This document shows, in pieces, positions 47,924 through 57,617 of a stretch of 64,000 bases of DNA. Position 1 is the first letter of the stretch; each line of letters starts with the position of its first letter. Below the pieces are notes generated by a model, which saw nothing but the letters and a program-made list of their open reading frames with translations, was not told the DNA's origin and ran no database searches. The stretch comes from Parasphingorhabdus marina DSM 22363. Its GTDB lineage: Bacteria > Pseudomonadota > Alphaproteobacteria > Sphingomonadales > Sphingomonadaceae. The position numbers and the translations under genes are program-made. The stretch is from the NCBI RefSeq assembly GCF_900128895.1, contig NZ_FSQW01000002.1:868001-932000 (forward strand). The letters are read 5' to 3'.

Positions 47924-48054
47924 GCTTGCCTGACGCCGCCTCGGGGAAGGCTGGTCCTGGCAAAATCGTTTTGTGGCAGGAGTACGCACTTCACATCTGA
48001 TGGCGCACCCGATGATGCAGGGACTGATAGATTGGGTCCCTGCCTCGATATGGT

Positions 48055-49137
48055 TTAGCTGTTGTCTTCGGATTCGCTGCCGACAGGTCCGGTCATCATC
48101 TCTTCGGCCACTTCTTCTTCCTTGCCGCGGATCTGACCTTCCAGCTTGGCCATCATTTCCGGGTTTTCGAGCAGGAAGCGTTTTGAATTTTCGCGTCCTT
48201 GCCCGATCCGTACGGAGTCATAGGAGAACCAGGCTCCCGACTTTTCGACCACACCGGCCTTCACGCCCAGGTCGATAATCTCGCCGACCTTGGAAATGCC
48301 CTGGCCGTACATGATGTCAAACTCGACCTGCTTGAACGGAGGCGCAACCTTGTTCTTGACCACTTTCACCCGGGTGGAGTTGCCGACAATCTCGTCACGC
48401 TCCTTGATCTGGCCGGTCCGCCGGATATCCAGCCGTACCGATGCATAGAATTTCAGGGCGTTGCCACCGGACGTGGTTTCGGGATTGCCATACATGACAC
48501 CGATTTTCATCCGCACCTGGTTGATGAAGATCACCATGCATTTGGAGCGGCTGATCGAACCGGTCAGCTTGCGCAGCGCCTGACTCATCAGCCGGGCCTG
48601 CAGACCGACATGGGCGTCACCCATTTCACCCTCGATCTCCGCCCGCGGGACCAGAGCCGCGACCGAATCCACCACGAGAATGTCAATCGCATTGGACCGC
48701 ACCAGCGTGTCGGTGATTTCCAGGGCCTGTTCACCGGTATCCGGCTGCGAGACGATCAGTTCGTCAATATCCACGCCCAAGGCTTTGGCGTAAACCGGAT
48801 CAAGGGCATGTTCCGCATCAACAAAGGCAGCGGTTCCGCCGGCTTTCTGCGCTTCGGCAATGGCGTGCAGCGCCAGTGTTGTTTTACCCGAACTTTCCGG
48901 TCCGTAAATTTCAATGACACGACCCTTGGGCAGTCCCCCGATGCCCAGTGCGATGTCGAGCCCGAGAGAGCCGGTGGAAATGGCTTCCACTTCCATTGCC
49001 TGTTTCGAGCCCAGCTTCATTGCCGAGCCCTTGCCAAAGGCACGATCAATCTGTGCCAGGGCTGCGTCGAGCGCCTTCTGTCTGTCTGATGAGTTCAATT
49101 GATTTTCCGATTCCACGACTTTTAAATTGCCGGCCAT
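48055..49137 (-). CDS. recA: Recombinase RecA
   Basis: A 360-residue DNA strand-exchange ATPase that also stimulates LexA self-cleavage. Walker A is GPESSGKTT (about residue 77), Walker B is in [11 protein letters not shown], and [11 protein letters not shown] plus [18 protein letters not shown] follow. The acidic C-terminus is usual. The start is ATG 49135-49137 with a purine-rich AGGGGACAGG upstream; the frame is open 14 codons further but that part is leader. A LexA box lies about 75 bp upstream. Confidence 0.98.
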   Translation of the reverse strand: MAGNLKVVESENQLNSSDRQKALDAALAQIDRAFGKGSAMKLGSKQAMEVEAISTGSLGLDIALGIGGLPKGRVIEIYGPESSGKTTLALHAIAEAQKAGGTAAFVDAEHALDPVYAKALGVDIDELIVSQPDTGEQALEITDTLVRSNAIDILVVDSVAALVPRAEIEGEMGDAHVGLQARLMSQALRKLTGSISRSKCMVIFINQVRMKIGVMYGNPETTSGGNALKFYASVRLDIRRTGQIKERDEIVGNSTRVKVVKNKVAPPFKQVEFDIMYGQGISKVGEIIDLGVKAGVVEKSGAWFSYDSVRIGQGRENSKRFLLENPEMMAKLEGQIRGKEEEVAEEMMTGPVGSESEDNS

Positions 49138-49212
49138 TTGCCTGTCCCCTTCGCTAAATGCTTGTACGATATCAATCAATGATGGAAATGATGTACCGCA
49201 TTTGTTCTACCA

Positions 49213-49227
49213 GAACAAGAGGGGAAC
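49213..49227 (-). promoter_or_regulatory. LexA (SOS) box upstream of recA
   Basis: GAAC 49213-49216 and GAAC 49224-49227 are separated by exactly seven bases (GTTC-N7-GTTC on the recA strand), the alphaproteobacterial LexA consensus. A further GTTC at 49204-49207 makes an overlapping GTTC-N5-GAAC dyad. Confidence 0.85.
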
Positions 49228-49280
49228 GAAACTTTTTTAGCTCTGTGTTTTTTGGCTTTGTTTCAGATATTTATATCACA

Positions 49281-51731
49281 CTAGTCGTCACCCTTGCCTT
49301 CTTCGGTCAAAATTTCGCCGACGGCTTCTGCAATCTGCGCGACAGAAAAGGGTTTGGGGAGAAATGCGACATTGTCGAGATCGATGGATTTGCGCAATTG
49401 CTCCTCCGCATAGCCGGACATGAACAGGATCGGCATGTCCGGATAGTCGCGGCGAACTTGCTGCGCCATTGTCGGGCCATCCATATTGGGCATGACCACG
49501 TCAGACACGATCATGTCGAATATTTCTTCGCCCGCTTCGGCCTGGGCAGCCAGATGAGCCAGCCCCTCTTCGCCGTCGCAGGCTGTCATGACGGAATAAC
49601 CCTGCCGGGTCAGGGCCCGTTCGGCCACGGCACGGACCATGTCTTCGTCCTCGACCAGCAGGATATGGCCGCTGCCCCAAAGCTCTTTCTTCGCAGCTGC
49701 CTTGAGCGGTTCGCTTGCCGGCGCTTTCTCGGAATCGGACAATTTGTGGACCGGGAAGTAGATCGAGAAGCTGGCGCCTTCGCCCAGTTCGGAATCTGCG
49801 AAGATATAACCGCCCGACTGCTTCACGATACCGTAGACTGTGGACAGTCCCAGCCCGGTGCCCTTGCCGACCTCCTTGGTTGTGAAAAACGGTTCGAAAA
49901 TCTTGCCGATGACCTGCGGCGTAATACCCTTGCCGGTATCCTCCACGAACAGCGCCGTATACTCGCCCACAGGAAGAATCTCGTTTTTGAGCTCGCGCAC
50001 CTCTGCCGGTGAAACGGAACGCGTGGAAATGGAGATGGTGCCACCGCCGGGTCCGCGATCATTGATTGCATCTCGTGCATTGACGCCAAGATTGATGATC
50101 ACCTGTTCGAGCTGACCCGGATCGGCCCGCACAAGTCCCAGATTGCGTCCGTGTTTCACTTCCAGCTCGATATTGTCGTCGAGCAGGCGTTTGAGCAGAT
50201 TGGAAACGTCCGCAACCACGTCGGGCAACTGCAGGATCTGTGGCCGCAGGGTCTGCTGACGGGAAAAGGCCAGCAACTGCCGGGTCAGGCCGGCCGCCCG
50301 GTTGCTGTTGTTGCGGATCTGCTGGATGTCGTCATAGTCGCTGTCGCCCGGCGCATGGCGCAGCAGCATGAGATCACAATGACCGATAATCGCGGTCAGG
50401 ATATTGTTGAAATCGTGCGCAACTCCGCCTGCCAGTTGCCCCACGGCCTGCATTTTCGTCGCCTGTGCGACCTGACTTTTGAGCCGGGTTTCCTCGCTAT
50501 TGTCCTTGATCGAGAGCAACACCGCCGCATCACCCAGCCCGCGAACACTCGCCATGCCCAGCGCCACCGGATCATCTCCGCCCGAGCGGAGCCGGACTGC
50601 CATGTCGCCGGACATGGGAGGACCGCTGGCGTAGCGCCGCACCGCATCCGCCACTGCCGACTTGTCATCGCGGATCATCAGGTCGCCTGGATAGAGCGGC
50701 TTTTCGCCTTCACCGACGCCGGCCGTGCGGGCAAAGGCCTTGTTGAGAAACAGGAACCGACCATCGCGGTCGGTCAGCGCCAGCCCCAGCGGAAGCAGCG
50801 ACAACATCGACTCGACCTGTTCCAGCGCCTGTCCGCGTTCGAACGTCCCGCCATCATCATCGATCAGCAGGATCAGGGCCGGCCCCTTTTTCTGCGTCCG
50901 CTCAAGCGGGATATGGAACATGCGGACCGGGGTGCCGTGCCGGCCTTCCCGTTCGAAAAATATCGTTCCCTTGTCATCGGCACGGAGAAAATTGATGAAA
51001 TTGCGACCGGAGATATTCGCATCCGTGCTTCCCGTTGCACGCAAGGCGAATCCGGCATTGGAAGCCCGAATGCGGCCTTCGCTACCGATTACGGTGGCCA
51101 GAACCCCGGCTTCAGACAGGGCCCGGCCCGTACCTCCGCCAACCATCTTGATGGTGTCGTCGAGAATATCGGCGCGAATTTCGGGCGTGAATTGCCAAAG
51201 CAGATACTCATCCCCCTGCCCTGTCCGCAGCACCTTTGCCGCATATTCCGCCACACCGCGCTTCAGCCCCTCGGCATAGCCCCGGCCATCCCGCCAGGCA
51301 TTGCGTCCCGCCGTGGCAAGCAGGTCATTGCCGCCATCCTGAAGTGGCAGTTCGGGTGGCACTGCGGGGCCGTTGAACCATTTGGTGAAAAGGTCATTGG
51401 CGCAAACAAGCCGCCCGGCCCGGTCCGTAACTGCAAGTCCGATGTCCGACTGGTCCGCGATCAGGCGAGTCACCACCCAGTCGGCCGACTCCGTGACAGC
51501 CTCATCCTCGAGCCCGGTTTGCGGCCGAATGAAATATACCGCGGCGGCCGTGCAGATAACCATCGCTCCGAAGGCAATCAGCAATGCCGTGTTGGGAACC
51601 TGCCAGTATAGCAGGCCAAGAGAAGCGATGACGGCAACACACAGTATCGCAAATCGGGTTTGCGTGCCGATACTGGTCAGCTTCGTACTCTGATTGAGCA
51701 GTCCCGAACTGCTGCCTGCTTCACTCGCCAT
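49281..51731 (-). CDS. cckA: Cell-cycle hybrid histidine kinase CckA
   Basis: An 816-residue hybrid kinase. Two N-terminal helices (about 25-60) are followed by PAS-type sensor domains (about 90-410), HisKA with the phosphorylated histidine in VAHDFNNILTAI (about residue 438), and HATPase-c with G-boxes (EDTGKGI, GKGTGLGLSTVYGIV). A C-terminal receiver follows, with its aspartate in IVSDVVMPNMDGP (about 743). In Caulobacter CckA phosphorylates ChpT and so controls CtrA; neither partner gene is in this window. The start ATG 51729-51731 lies inside the end of the DUF2062 gene (11-base overlap). Confidence 0.95.
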   Translation of the reverse strand: MASEAGSSSGLLNQSTKLTSIGTQTRFAILCVAVIASLGLLYWQVPNTALLIAFGAMVICTAAAVYFIRPQTGLEDEAVTESADWVVTRLIADQSDIGLAVTDRAGRLVCANDLFTKWFNGPAVPPELPLQDGGNDLLATAGRNAWRDGRGYAEGLKRGVAEYAAKVLRTGQGDEYLLWQFTPEIRADILDDTIKMVGGGTGRALSEAGVLATVIGSEGRIRASNAGFALRATGSTDANISGRNFINFLRADDKGTIFFEREGRHGTPVRMFHIPLERTQKKGPALILLIDDDGGTFERGQALEQVESMLSLLPLGLALTDRDGRFLFLNKAFARTAGVGEGEKPLYPGDLMIRDDKSAVADAVRRYASGPPMSGDMAVRLRSGGDDPVALGMASVRGLGDAAVLLSIKDNSEETRLKSQVAQATKMQAVGQLAGGVAHDFNNILTAIIGHCDLMLLRHAPGDSDYDDIQQIRNNSNRAAGLTRQLLAFSRQQTLRPQILQLPDVVADVSNLLKRLLDDNIELEVKHGRNLGLVRADPGQLEQVIINLGVNARDAINDRGPGGGTISISTRSVSPAEVRELKNEILPVGEYTALFVEDTGKGITPQVIGKIFEPFFTTKEVGKGTGLGLSTVYGIVKQSGGYIFADSELGEGASFSIYFPVHKLSDSEKAPASEPLKAAAKKELWGSGHILLVEDEDMVRAVAERALTRQGYSVMTACDGEEGLAHLAAQAEAGEEIFDMIVSDVVMPNMDGPTMAQQVRRDYPDMPILFMSGYAEEQLRKSIDLDNVAFLPKPFSVAQIAEAVGEILTEEGKGDD

Positions 51732-52305
51732 AATGTATCTGTCCCAGTCGCTTGGCTCGCTTGCGTGCCACCCACCATCTCCAGCCAACCGAGCTGATGA
51801 CATAGCCGAGGGCTCCGAATACAATGGCCAGCAGCAAAAACCCGAAAGCCGTGACGCCGGCTTCGCGCACAAACCAGCTCAGCCATTCTCCCAGTCCGCT
51901 GCGCATGCCTTCATTGAGCGGCTGACCTGCCGTCAACGCGTCGATCCGCAGTACAAACTTGCCGATCTGGTTCGCAACCGCGATCCAGAAGGGATATGTA
52001 AACGGGTTGGTGATGAATGTGGTCAGCGCAGCGATTGGGACATTGGCCCTGACCGGAAGGGCCAAAAACACCGCAGCAAAAATCTGCCCGACCGGAATCA
52101 GAAAGGCCGCCAGCATGCCCAGCGCCACACCACGCGGTACGGAGCGACGCGTGAATCGCCACAAGTCAGAGCGCAGAAACCGGTGCGCAATCGGCTTGAG
52201 ATAGCGGTTTTTCCGCATCCCGTCCCGTGTCGGCATCTTGCGCTCAAGCCAGGCGGCGGCCCGCTTGATCGTTCGTGCACCCCAGTCCTTGTCTTGCTCA
52301 GCCAT
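51721..52305 (-). CDS. DUF2062 domain-containing membrane protein
   Basis: A 194-residue protein with about three hydrophobic segments (about 65-90, 100-125, 150-180) in a DUF2062 layout ([32 protein letters not shown]). The function of the family is not established. It is overlapped by cckA downstream (11 bases) and by smpB upstream (8 bases), so it is part of the dapA-smpB-DUF2062-cckA chain. Confidence 0.85.
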   Translation of the reverse strand: MAEQDKDWGARTIKRAAAWLERKMPTRDGMRKNRYLKPIAHRFLRSDLWRFTRRSVPRGVALGMLAAFLIPVGQIFAAVFLALPVRANVPIAALTTFITNPFTYPFWIAVANQIGKFVLRIDALTAGQPLNEGMRSGLGEWLSWFVREAGVTAFGFLLLAIVFGALGYVISSVGWRWWVARKRAKRLGQIHYGE

Positions 52306-52780
52306 GTTCGCGCATCAGCCGGCCCTGTTGCCGTTTCCAGTCGCGTTCCTTTTCGGTCGCGCGCTTGTCAGGTGCCTTCTTGCCTTTGGCCAGTGCCAGT
52401 TCGATTTTCGCCCGGCCCTTGCTGTTGAAATAGATCGACAGCGGGACAATCGTCATGCCCTTGCGATTGACCGCACCATATAGTTTGTTGATCTCTCGTC
52501 TGTTTAACAGCAACTTGCGAGGCCGTTTCGGTTCGTGATTGAACCGGTTGCCGTGACTCCATTCCGGGATATTGGAATTGATCAGCCAGACCTCGTCATC
52601 CTTGACCTCGGCATAGCTCTCCGCGATCGTTCCCGAACCGAAACGCAGAGACTTGACCTCTGTCCCGGTCAGCATCAAACCCGCCTCGAACTTTTCATCC
52701 AGATGATAGTCGTACCGTGCGCGGCGATTTTCCGCGACGACCTTCTGTTTGTCAAATTCGGTGGGACGGGGCTTTGCCAT
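52298..52780 (-). CDS. smpB: SsrA-binding protein SmpB
   Basis: A 160-residue RNA-binding protein that brings tmRNA to stalled ribosomes. Marks are the N-terminal [30 protein letters not shown], and the basic C-terminal tail [17 protein letters not shown]. The start overlaps the dapA stop (TGATG). No tmRNA gene is visible here. Confidence 0.97.
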   Translation of the reverse strand: MAKPRPTEFDKQKVVAENRRARYDYHLDEKFEAGLMLTGTEVKSLRFGSGTIAESYAEVKDDEVWLINSNIPEWSHGNRFNHEPKRPRKLLLNRREINKLYGAVNRKGMTIVPLSIYFNSKGRAKIELALAKGKKAPDKRATEKERDWKRQQGRLMREHG

Positions 52781-53655
52781 CAGACCAGGCTGGCTCCTTC
52801 CAGAGCCGCATCCACAGCTTTCCTGCTGGCTTCCGATGGTGGAGTCATGGGCAGGCGCAAGTCGGTCGGGAATCCGTCAATAACCCGGGACAAGGCATAT
52901 TTGACTGGCCCGGGAGATGCATCGGAAAATAACGCCTTGTGCAGCGGATAGAGAATGTCGTTCAGCTCGCGGGCCTTGTCATAGTCCCCGGACTGGCAGG
53001 CGGCCTGAAACTCTGCACAAAGTTTGGGGGCAACATTGGCGGTGACGGAAATACATCCGCCGCCGCCTGAGGCGTTAAAGGCCAGAGACAATTCATCCAC
53101 ACCCGACAACAGACAGAATTTTTTCGGGCAGGCAAGCCGGTGATCGGTCACCCGGTCAATTTCACCGCTGGCATCCTTTATCGCCACAACCGACGGTAGC
53201 TTGGCGAGCGCGGCGACCGTTTCGGGCAGGATGTCCGTCACCGTCCGGGCCGGAACATTATACAGGACCAGCGGAAGGTCATTGCCTTTGGTCAGCGCTT
53301 CGAAATGCGCATAAATGCCCTCCTGGTTCGGACGGTTGTAATAAGGCGCCACAACCAGTCCCGCAGTCGCTCCGCATTTCCTCGAGAAATTCAGGTGCAG
53401 CATCGCGTTGGTTGTATCGTTCGATCCACAGCCGGCTATCACGGGAACACGCCCCGCGGCCTGCTCCACGCAAACTTCGATGACCCGGTGATGTTCGGCA
53501 TTGGACAGAGTCGAGGATTCACCGGTGGTTCCGCAGGGAACCAGTCCGCTGCTCCCCTGCTCGATCTGCCAGTCTACCAGCGCCCGAAACTCCTCCTCCG
53601 CAAACGATCCGTCGCGAAAGGGAGTCACCAGAGCCGGAATTGAGCCGGAAAACAT
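52780..53655 (-). CDS. dapA: 4-hydroxy-tetrahydrodipicolinate synthase
   Basis: A 291-residue TIM-barrel aldolase-type enzyme, the first committed step of lysine and diaminopimelate synthesis (pyruvate plus aspartate semialdehyde). The Schiff-base lysine is in [12 protein letters not shown] (about residue 162). [12 protein letters not shown] (about 42) and YNVPART (about 134, catalytic tyrosine) are present. First gene of its chain, divergent from slt across 103 bp. Confidence 0.96.
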   Translation of the reverse strand: MFSGSIPALVTPFRDGSFAEEEFRALVDWQIEQGSSGLVPCGTTGESSTLSNAEHHRVIEVCVEQAAGRVPVIAGCGSNDTTNAMLHLNFSRKCGATAGLVVAPYYNRPNQEGIYAHFEALTKGNDLPLVLYNVPARTVTDILPETVAALAKLPSVVAIKDASGEIDRVTDHRLACPKKFCLLSGVDELSLAFNASGGGGCISVTANVAPKLCAEFQAACQSGDYDKARELNDILYPLHKALFSDASPGPVKYALSRVIDGFPTDLRLPMTPPSEASRKAVDAALEGASLV

Positions 53656-53758
53656 GGAATTACTCCTTTAAATTTGGCCTGGAAATTGCCACAGCTATCA
53701 CAAGCTTAACAATGATATAGTTTACCGTTCAGCGCCTGATAAGGAGCCTAACCCCAAA

Positions 53759-55741
53759 ATGTCCAGTATGGTATCAAGAATTCTTCTGTCGTCGCTGCTT
53801 TTGACACCCGCCACCTGCATGGCCGCGGAACAGACCGCTTGGCAAAGCAGCGGAGACCGGTCTCTTTCCGACCCGACCAATGGCAATGCCGTACTGGCCT
53901 TGCAAAGATGGCGGGTGCTCTCGCAATCGGACAATTATTCGTTCGAGGATTATGCGGGCTTTGTGATGACCTATCCCGACTGGCCGGATGGCGAGCGGAT
54001 GAAACGCAATGCCGAACAGGCGATCAATATCGAAAGCTTCTCACCGCGGATGGCGCTGCAATATTTTGATCGCTTTGCGCCGGTCACCAATGGCGGGGCA
54101 GCCAAATATGCAGTTGCTCTTCTCGCCACGGGGCAACGCGAAAAAGCCAACACCCTGGCCCGTCAGGCCTGGCGCGGTGGGACCATGGCGGATGAAGATG
54201 AAGCCGCCCTGCTGAGCCGGTTCCGCTCCATCTTTTCACCAGCCGATCATGATGCCCGGATGAATGCGCTGCTTTGGGCCCGCGCTACCAAGGCCGCGAC
54301 CCGGCAACTGGGTTTCGTTTCGTCTTCGATGCGCCCGGTATTTGCGGCCCGACTGGCCCAGCTGACTGAGTCCCCAGATGCCAATACCCGGGCCAGTGCA
54401 GTAGGCGCGCAGGCCCGCGATGATGCCGGCTTTCTCGCCGATCGCTCGCGTTATCTCCGCAACAAGGGGCAAAGCTTCGCGTCGCGTCAGCTGCTGGCTT
54501 CCCGCCCACCATTGCGGGTCAAGCCGGCCAAGGTGGAAACCTGGTATGAGTCGAACCTGATCAACGCGCGCGCTGCAGCCAATGACCGGCAATGGAAGCT
54601 GGCTTACGACATCGCCTCCAATGTCGATGACGCATGGACGGGCGCGGTGAATATTGCCGAACAGAACAGCCGGATCCGGGACAAATATTCCGACCTGGTC
54701 TGGCTGGCCGGAACGGTGGCGCTGGAGAAACAACGCCAGCCGCGCAAGGCGGTGGCGATGTTTGACCGCTATGCACGATCGTACAATTCTCCCAATATCC
54801 GTTCCAAGGGCTATTACTGGGCTGGACGGGCTGCTGCGGATGCGGGTCAGACCGACCAGGCGATCAGCTATTTCCAGAAAGCGGCGCAATTCCCCGCCTA
54901 TTTCTATGGACAGCTGGCCCATGAACGACTGGGCCGTGCTTTGCCCGCGTTTGACCGGACCTATCAGGCGGAAATATCGCCTGAGGACCGCAAGGTATTC
55001 AATAACGAAACGCTGGTCCAGGCGGCGATTGCTTCGGCACGCACAGGACCGTGGCGCGAGCAGATCCGTTTCTATCGGGCACTCGCGTACAAGGCGGAAA
55101 CTCCCAAGGACTATGCCCTGCTCAGCGACCTGTCCGTCCGCATTGGCCAGCGCGATCTTGGTGTCATCTCGGGGATCAGTGGTGTCGGCAATGGCGCCGG
55201 CGTAACTGACGCCACATTCTTTCCCACGCTGAAGGTGCCATTCGGCTATGAGAACAGCTGGACCAGTATCCATGCGATCACGCGGCAAGAGAGCCAGTTC
55301 GCCATCGGTGCGATCAGTCATGCCGGCGCCCGCGGCCTGATGCAGCTCATGCCGGGAACGGCCCGCGAACAATCCGGCAAGGCGGGCCTGCGCTACAACA
55401 TGTCCGCACTCACCACGGACCCGCAATATAATATCCGGCTGGGCAGCGGTTATTTTGAACGCATGCTGTCCTATTATGGCGGATCCTGGCCACTGGCCGC
55501 CGCCGCTTACAATGCCGGACCGGGCAATGTGAACAAATGGCTGCGCCGCAACGGCGACCCGCGCATGGGCGGCATCGACTGGCTGATGTGGATCGAGAAC
55601 ATCCCGATCTCCGAAACCCGCAATTATGTCAAACGGGTGCTGGAAAATGCGGTGGTCTACGATACCAAGAATCCACGCGGCCCCCGGATGAAGAGCGACA
55701 CACCACTGACGCGCTATATCGGGAAGAATTACAAGGGGTGA
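53759..55741 (+). CDS. slt: Soluble lytic murein transglycosylase
   Basis: A 660-residue periplasmic enzyme. A signal peptide (about 1-21, CMA-AEQ) is followed by a long alpha-helical superhelical region (about 30-480) and a C-terminal GEWL/SLT domain. The catalytic glutamate is in ITRQESQFAIGAIS (about residue 511), with GARGLMQLMPGTA and YNAGPGNV after it. It cleaves glycan strands, forming 1,6-anhydro-muramic ends. The first palindromic repeat lies 15 bp downstream. Confidence 0.94.
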   Translation: MSSMVSRILLSSLLLTPATCMAAEQTAWQSSGDRSLSDPTNGNAVLALQRWRVLSQSDNYSFEDYAGFVMTYPDWPDGERMKRNAEQAINIESFSPRMALQYFDRFAPVTNGGAAKYAVALLATGQREKANTLARQAWRGGTMADEDEAALLSRFRSIFSPADHDARMNALLWARATKAATRQLGFVSSSMRPVFAARLAQLTESPDANTRASAVGAQARDDAGFLADRSRYLRNKGQSFASRQLLASRPPLRVKPAKVETWYESNLINARAAANDRQWKLAYDIASNVDDAWTGAVNIAEQNSRIRDKYSDLVWLAGTVALEKQRQPRKAVAMFDRYARSYNSPNIRSKGYYWAGRAAADAGQTDQAISYFQKAAQFPAYFYGQLAHERLGRALPAFDRTYQAEISPEDRKVFNNETLVQAAIASARTGPWREQIRFYRALAYKAETPKDYALLSDLSVRIGQRDLGVISGISGVGNGAGVTDATFFPTLKVPFGYENSWTSIHAITRQESQFAIGAISHAGARGLMQLMPGTAREQSGKAGLRYNMSALTTDPQYNIRLGSGYFERMLSYYGGSWPLAAAAYNAGPGNVNKWLRRNGDPRMGGIDWLMWIENIPISETRNYVKRVLENAVVYDTKNPRGPRMKSDTPLTRYIGKNYKG

Positions 55742-55755
55742 CGGAGGAGTGAGTT

Positions 55756-55781
55756 TGTCCGCTAAATCCCGAAAGCGGACA
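55756..55781. repeat. TGTCCGC palindromic repeat, copy 1
   Basis: TGTCCGCT (55756-55763) and AGCGGACA (55774-55781) form a perfect 8-bp inverted repeat with loop AAATCCCGAA, continued by TTGG. It sits just after slt and may act as its 3' hairpin. Confidence 0.7.
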
Positions 55782-55847
55782 TTGGCACCCAACGAACTCA
55801 ACGGGAAAATTGGTGGAACGAATAATCTCCTATGATAGACAAGAAAG

Positions 55848-56264
55848 ATGGGCATTCTTCACAAATCCGCTGTTTCTCTTGGTTTCTACAATGATGACCT
55901 TGATCCTTCTCGCATCTCAGAAATCTTAGGTGCTGAACCGGATGTGGGTGTAAAAAAAGGCGATGTGTGGAAAACGGTTGGCGGTGTTGAAAAAGTTGCG
56001 ATCACCGGTTCTTGGAGAATTGGTTCTGAACGCCGTTCACCCGGGGATGTTGATGGGCAAATACAAGATATCTTCGGGAAGCTTGAGAGTGATATCGGAG
56101 TGTGGCGGCAGTTATCTGAGTTGTACCAAGGAAGAGTATTTTGTGGACTGTTCTTGGCAAGCGGAAATGAAGGTATCCGACTACAACCAGAAACGGTTGC
56201 AGCCATTGGCGAAAGAAGCCTGCTTCTCGACTTTGACATTTATGGTGCGGAACTGCCAGACTGA
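55848..56264 (+). CDS. DUF4279 domain-containing protein
   Basis: A 138-residue cytosolic protein that matches the DUF4279 pattern by eye: FYNDDLDPSRISEILGAEP at the start, a KKGDVW strand, GSWRI, a DGQIQDIFGKLESD helix and a terminal LDFDIYGAE. The family has no known function. Base composition is visibly AT-richer than the flanking genes and the gene is bracketed by palindromic repeats, so recent acquisition or a mobile-element past is possible. No promoter can be named with confidence. Confidence 0.75.
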   Translation: MGILHKSAVSLGFYNDDLDPSRISEILGAEPDVGVKKGDVWKTVGGVEKVAITGSWRIGSERRSPGDVDGQIQDIFGKLESDIGVWRQLSELYQGRVFCGLFLASGNEGIRLQPETVAAIGERSLLLDFDIYGAELPD

Positions 56265-56280
56265 GCGAGTGATTTTCTAA

Positions 56281-56306
56281 GGTCAGCTACATCCCGAAAG
56301 CGGACA
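56281..56306. repeat. TGTCCGC palindromic repeat, copy 2 (degenerate left arm)
   Basis: The right half is identical to copy 1 over TCCCGAAAGCGGACATTGG, same orientation. The left arm reads GGTCAGCT in place of TGTCCGCT, so pairing is partial. Confidence 0.65.
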
Positions 56307-56387
56307 TTGGAAGACAAGAATAAGACGCCCCTCACTTTCAAATTCTGATAGAGAACGAAACTGGTCGATCAGTGAACAGGTGAGTAG

Positions 56388-56606
56388 ATGAAATCCACAG
56401 TGGAAGTGCCGGTTGAAAATGTCCGAGACCTTTTCCAGCTAATGGAGAAGATGAATGACCTGTTTCATCAACCGAGAAACCTCAAAGACGGCAAACGAAT
56501 TGCTAGATTTGCGGATGAAAATTATCCTTCAATACACAAGGCTTACTATGAAATCCTTTGGAACCTGCTTCCGGAAGAGGATCGGAAAACGATTGAAAAC
56601 GCTTGA
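56388..56606 (+). CDS. Hypothetical 72-residue protein
   Basis: A small, charged, apparently soluble and helical protein with no recognised motif. The start ATG 56388 has AGGTGAG within reach upstream. Composition is AT-richer than the housekeeping genes around it, like the DUF4279 gene. It lies between repeat copies 2 and 3. It may be a real accessory gene, but the coding evidence is length, ribosome site and composition only. Confidence 0.5.
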   Translation: MKSTVEVPVENVRDLFQLMEKMNDLFHQPRNLKDGKRIARFADENYPSIHKAYYEILWNLLPEEDRKTIENA

Positions 56607-56625
56607 ATTGAACAACTGAATCCAA

Positions 56626-56652
56626 TGTCCGCTTTTGCGCCCGAAACGGACA
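56626..56652. repeat. TGTCCGC palindromic repeat, copy 3 (inverted)
   Basis: TGTCCG (56626-56631) and CGGACA (56647-56652) flank a CTTTTGCGCCCGAAA interior. With the preceding CCAA, it is the reverse orientation of copies 1 and 2. Confidence 0.65.
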
Positions 56653-56796
56653 TCTGCATGTTGTCGGCAATATCCGGCAGGAGAGCCCTAGGCAATGTTG
56701 AAACCGGGCCAGCATGGCCGCAGCAAATTAGATGCTGACAACTACCATCGGGACGGGCACATTCGGCTTTCTTCGTCACGCAACCCGGAGTTTGGA

Positions 56797-57570
56797 ATGT
56801 TTCGTCTTGTCTCTGCCAGTCTGGCGCTTTTCATCACAGGACTTTTCGGGACATTTGCGACTGAAGTCCGGGCGGATGCCGGCCGAGCTGCCAACGCCCC
56901 GGCACCCGACATCACCATCTACCATCTTGAGGGCCGTCGTTCCGAGCGGATTGTCTGGCTGATGGAGGAACTGGGCATGCCGTACAAGCTGGAATATGTG
57001 CGCGGTGACCTTGCCGCCTCCATGGCCAAGGTCCGCGCGCTCGGACATGAAATGCCGATGGTCCCTACGGTCGTGATCGATGAGCAGATTCTGGTGGAAT
57101 CGGGAGCGATTATCGACCTGATCCTTGCCCGCTATGCGCCCGGCCGACTGACCCCGGCGCGCGACAGCGTCGATTATCCCGGGCATCTCATGTGGATGCA
57201 CTATGCGGAAGGGTCCCTCGCCGCGCGCCTGTTCAGCGATTACCGGGCGTGGCGCACGCGGCCCCCGACGGTGCGGTCCCGGTTTGTCGATAGCGAAGCG
57301 GTGGTCCAGTTCTCGGAAAACCACCTGGCAAAACATTCCTGGTTTGGCGGATCGGAATTCTCGACAGCCGACATCATGATGCTGTTTCCGCTCAATGTCG
57401 CCACGGGCCTGAACCTCGTCGACAAGGAAAAGTTTCCCCACATTGCTGCCTGGAAAAAGAAGATCGAAAACAGGCCTGCCTACCAGCGCATGCTGGCCGC
57501 GGCCCGACCAGATGGCATGATCGGCAATCTGCCGCCGATCAAGCAACGGCCGCCGTCAGAACGCAAGTAG
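56797..57570 (+). CDS. Glutathione S-transferase-like protein with a signal peptide
   Basis: A 257-residue protein. The N-terminal thioredoxin-like GST domain (about 40-115) has PTVVIDEQILVESGAIIDLI as the glutathione-binding segment. The helical C-terminal domain (about 125-235) includes STADIMMLFPL, the usual N-capping/hydrophobic staple region. Residues 1-28 look like a Sec signal (MFRLVSASLALFITGLFGTF, then VRADA). The start ATG 56797 has GGAG six bases upstream; the open frame from 56695 has a weaker site. GSTs are normally cytosolic. If cleaved, this one is periplasmic. Confidence 0.8.
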   Translation: MFRLVSASLALFITGLFGTFATEVRADAGRAANAPAPDITIYHLEGRRSERIVWLMEELGMPYKLEYVRGDLAASMAKVRALGHEMPMVPTVVIDEQILVESGAIIDLILARYAPGRLTPARDSVDYPGHLMWMHYAEGSLAARLFSDYRAWRTRPPTVRSRFVDSEAVVQFSENHLAKHSWFGGSEFSTADIMMLFPLNVATGLNLVDKEKFPHIAAWKKKIENRPAYQRMLAAARPDGMIGNLPPIKQRPPSERK

Positions 57571-57617
57571 CAAAATCCGGATGTTATGCATGCCGCGCGA
57601 CGCGTGACGCGTGACGA

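Noticed and set aside
54236-55855. 539-codon minus-strand frame across slt
   Set aside because: Antisense to a full-length transglycosylase with intact catalytic motifs; the product is arginine/histidine-rich with no recognisable domain.
57599-57616. GCGTGAC tandem repeat after ppk2
   Set aside because: Only two to three short units, too few to call a repeat array, and no hairpin of use as a terminator.
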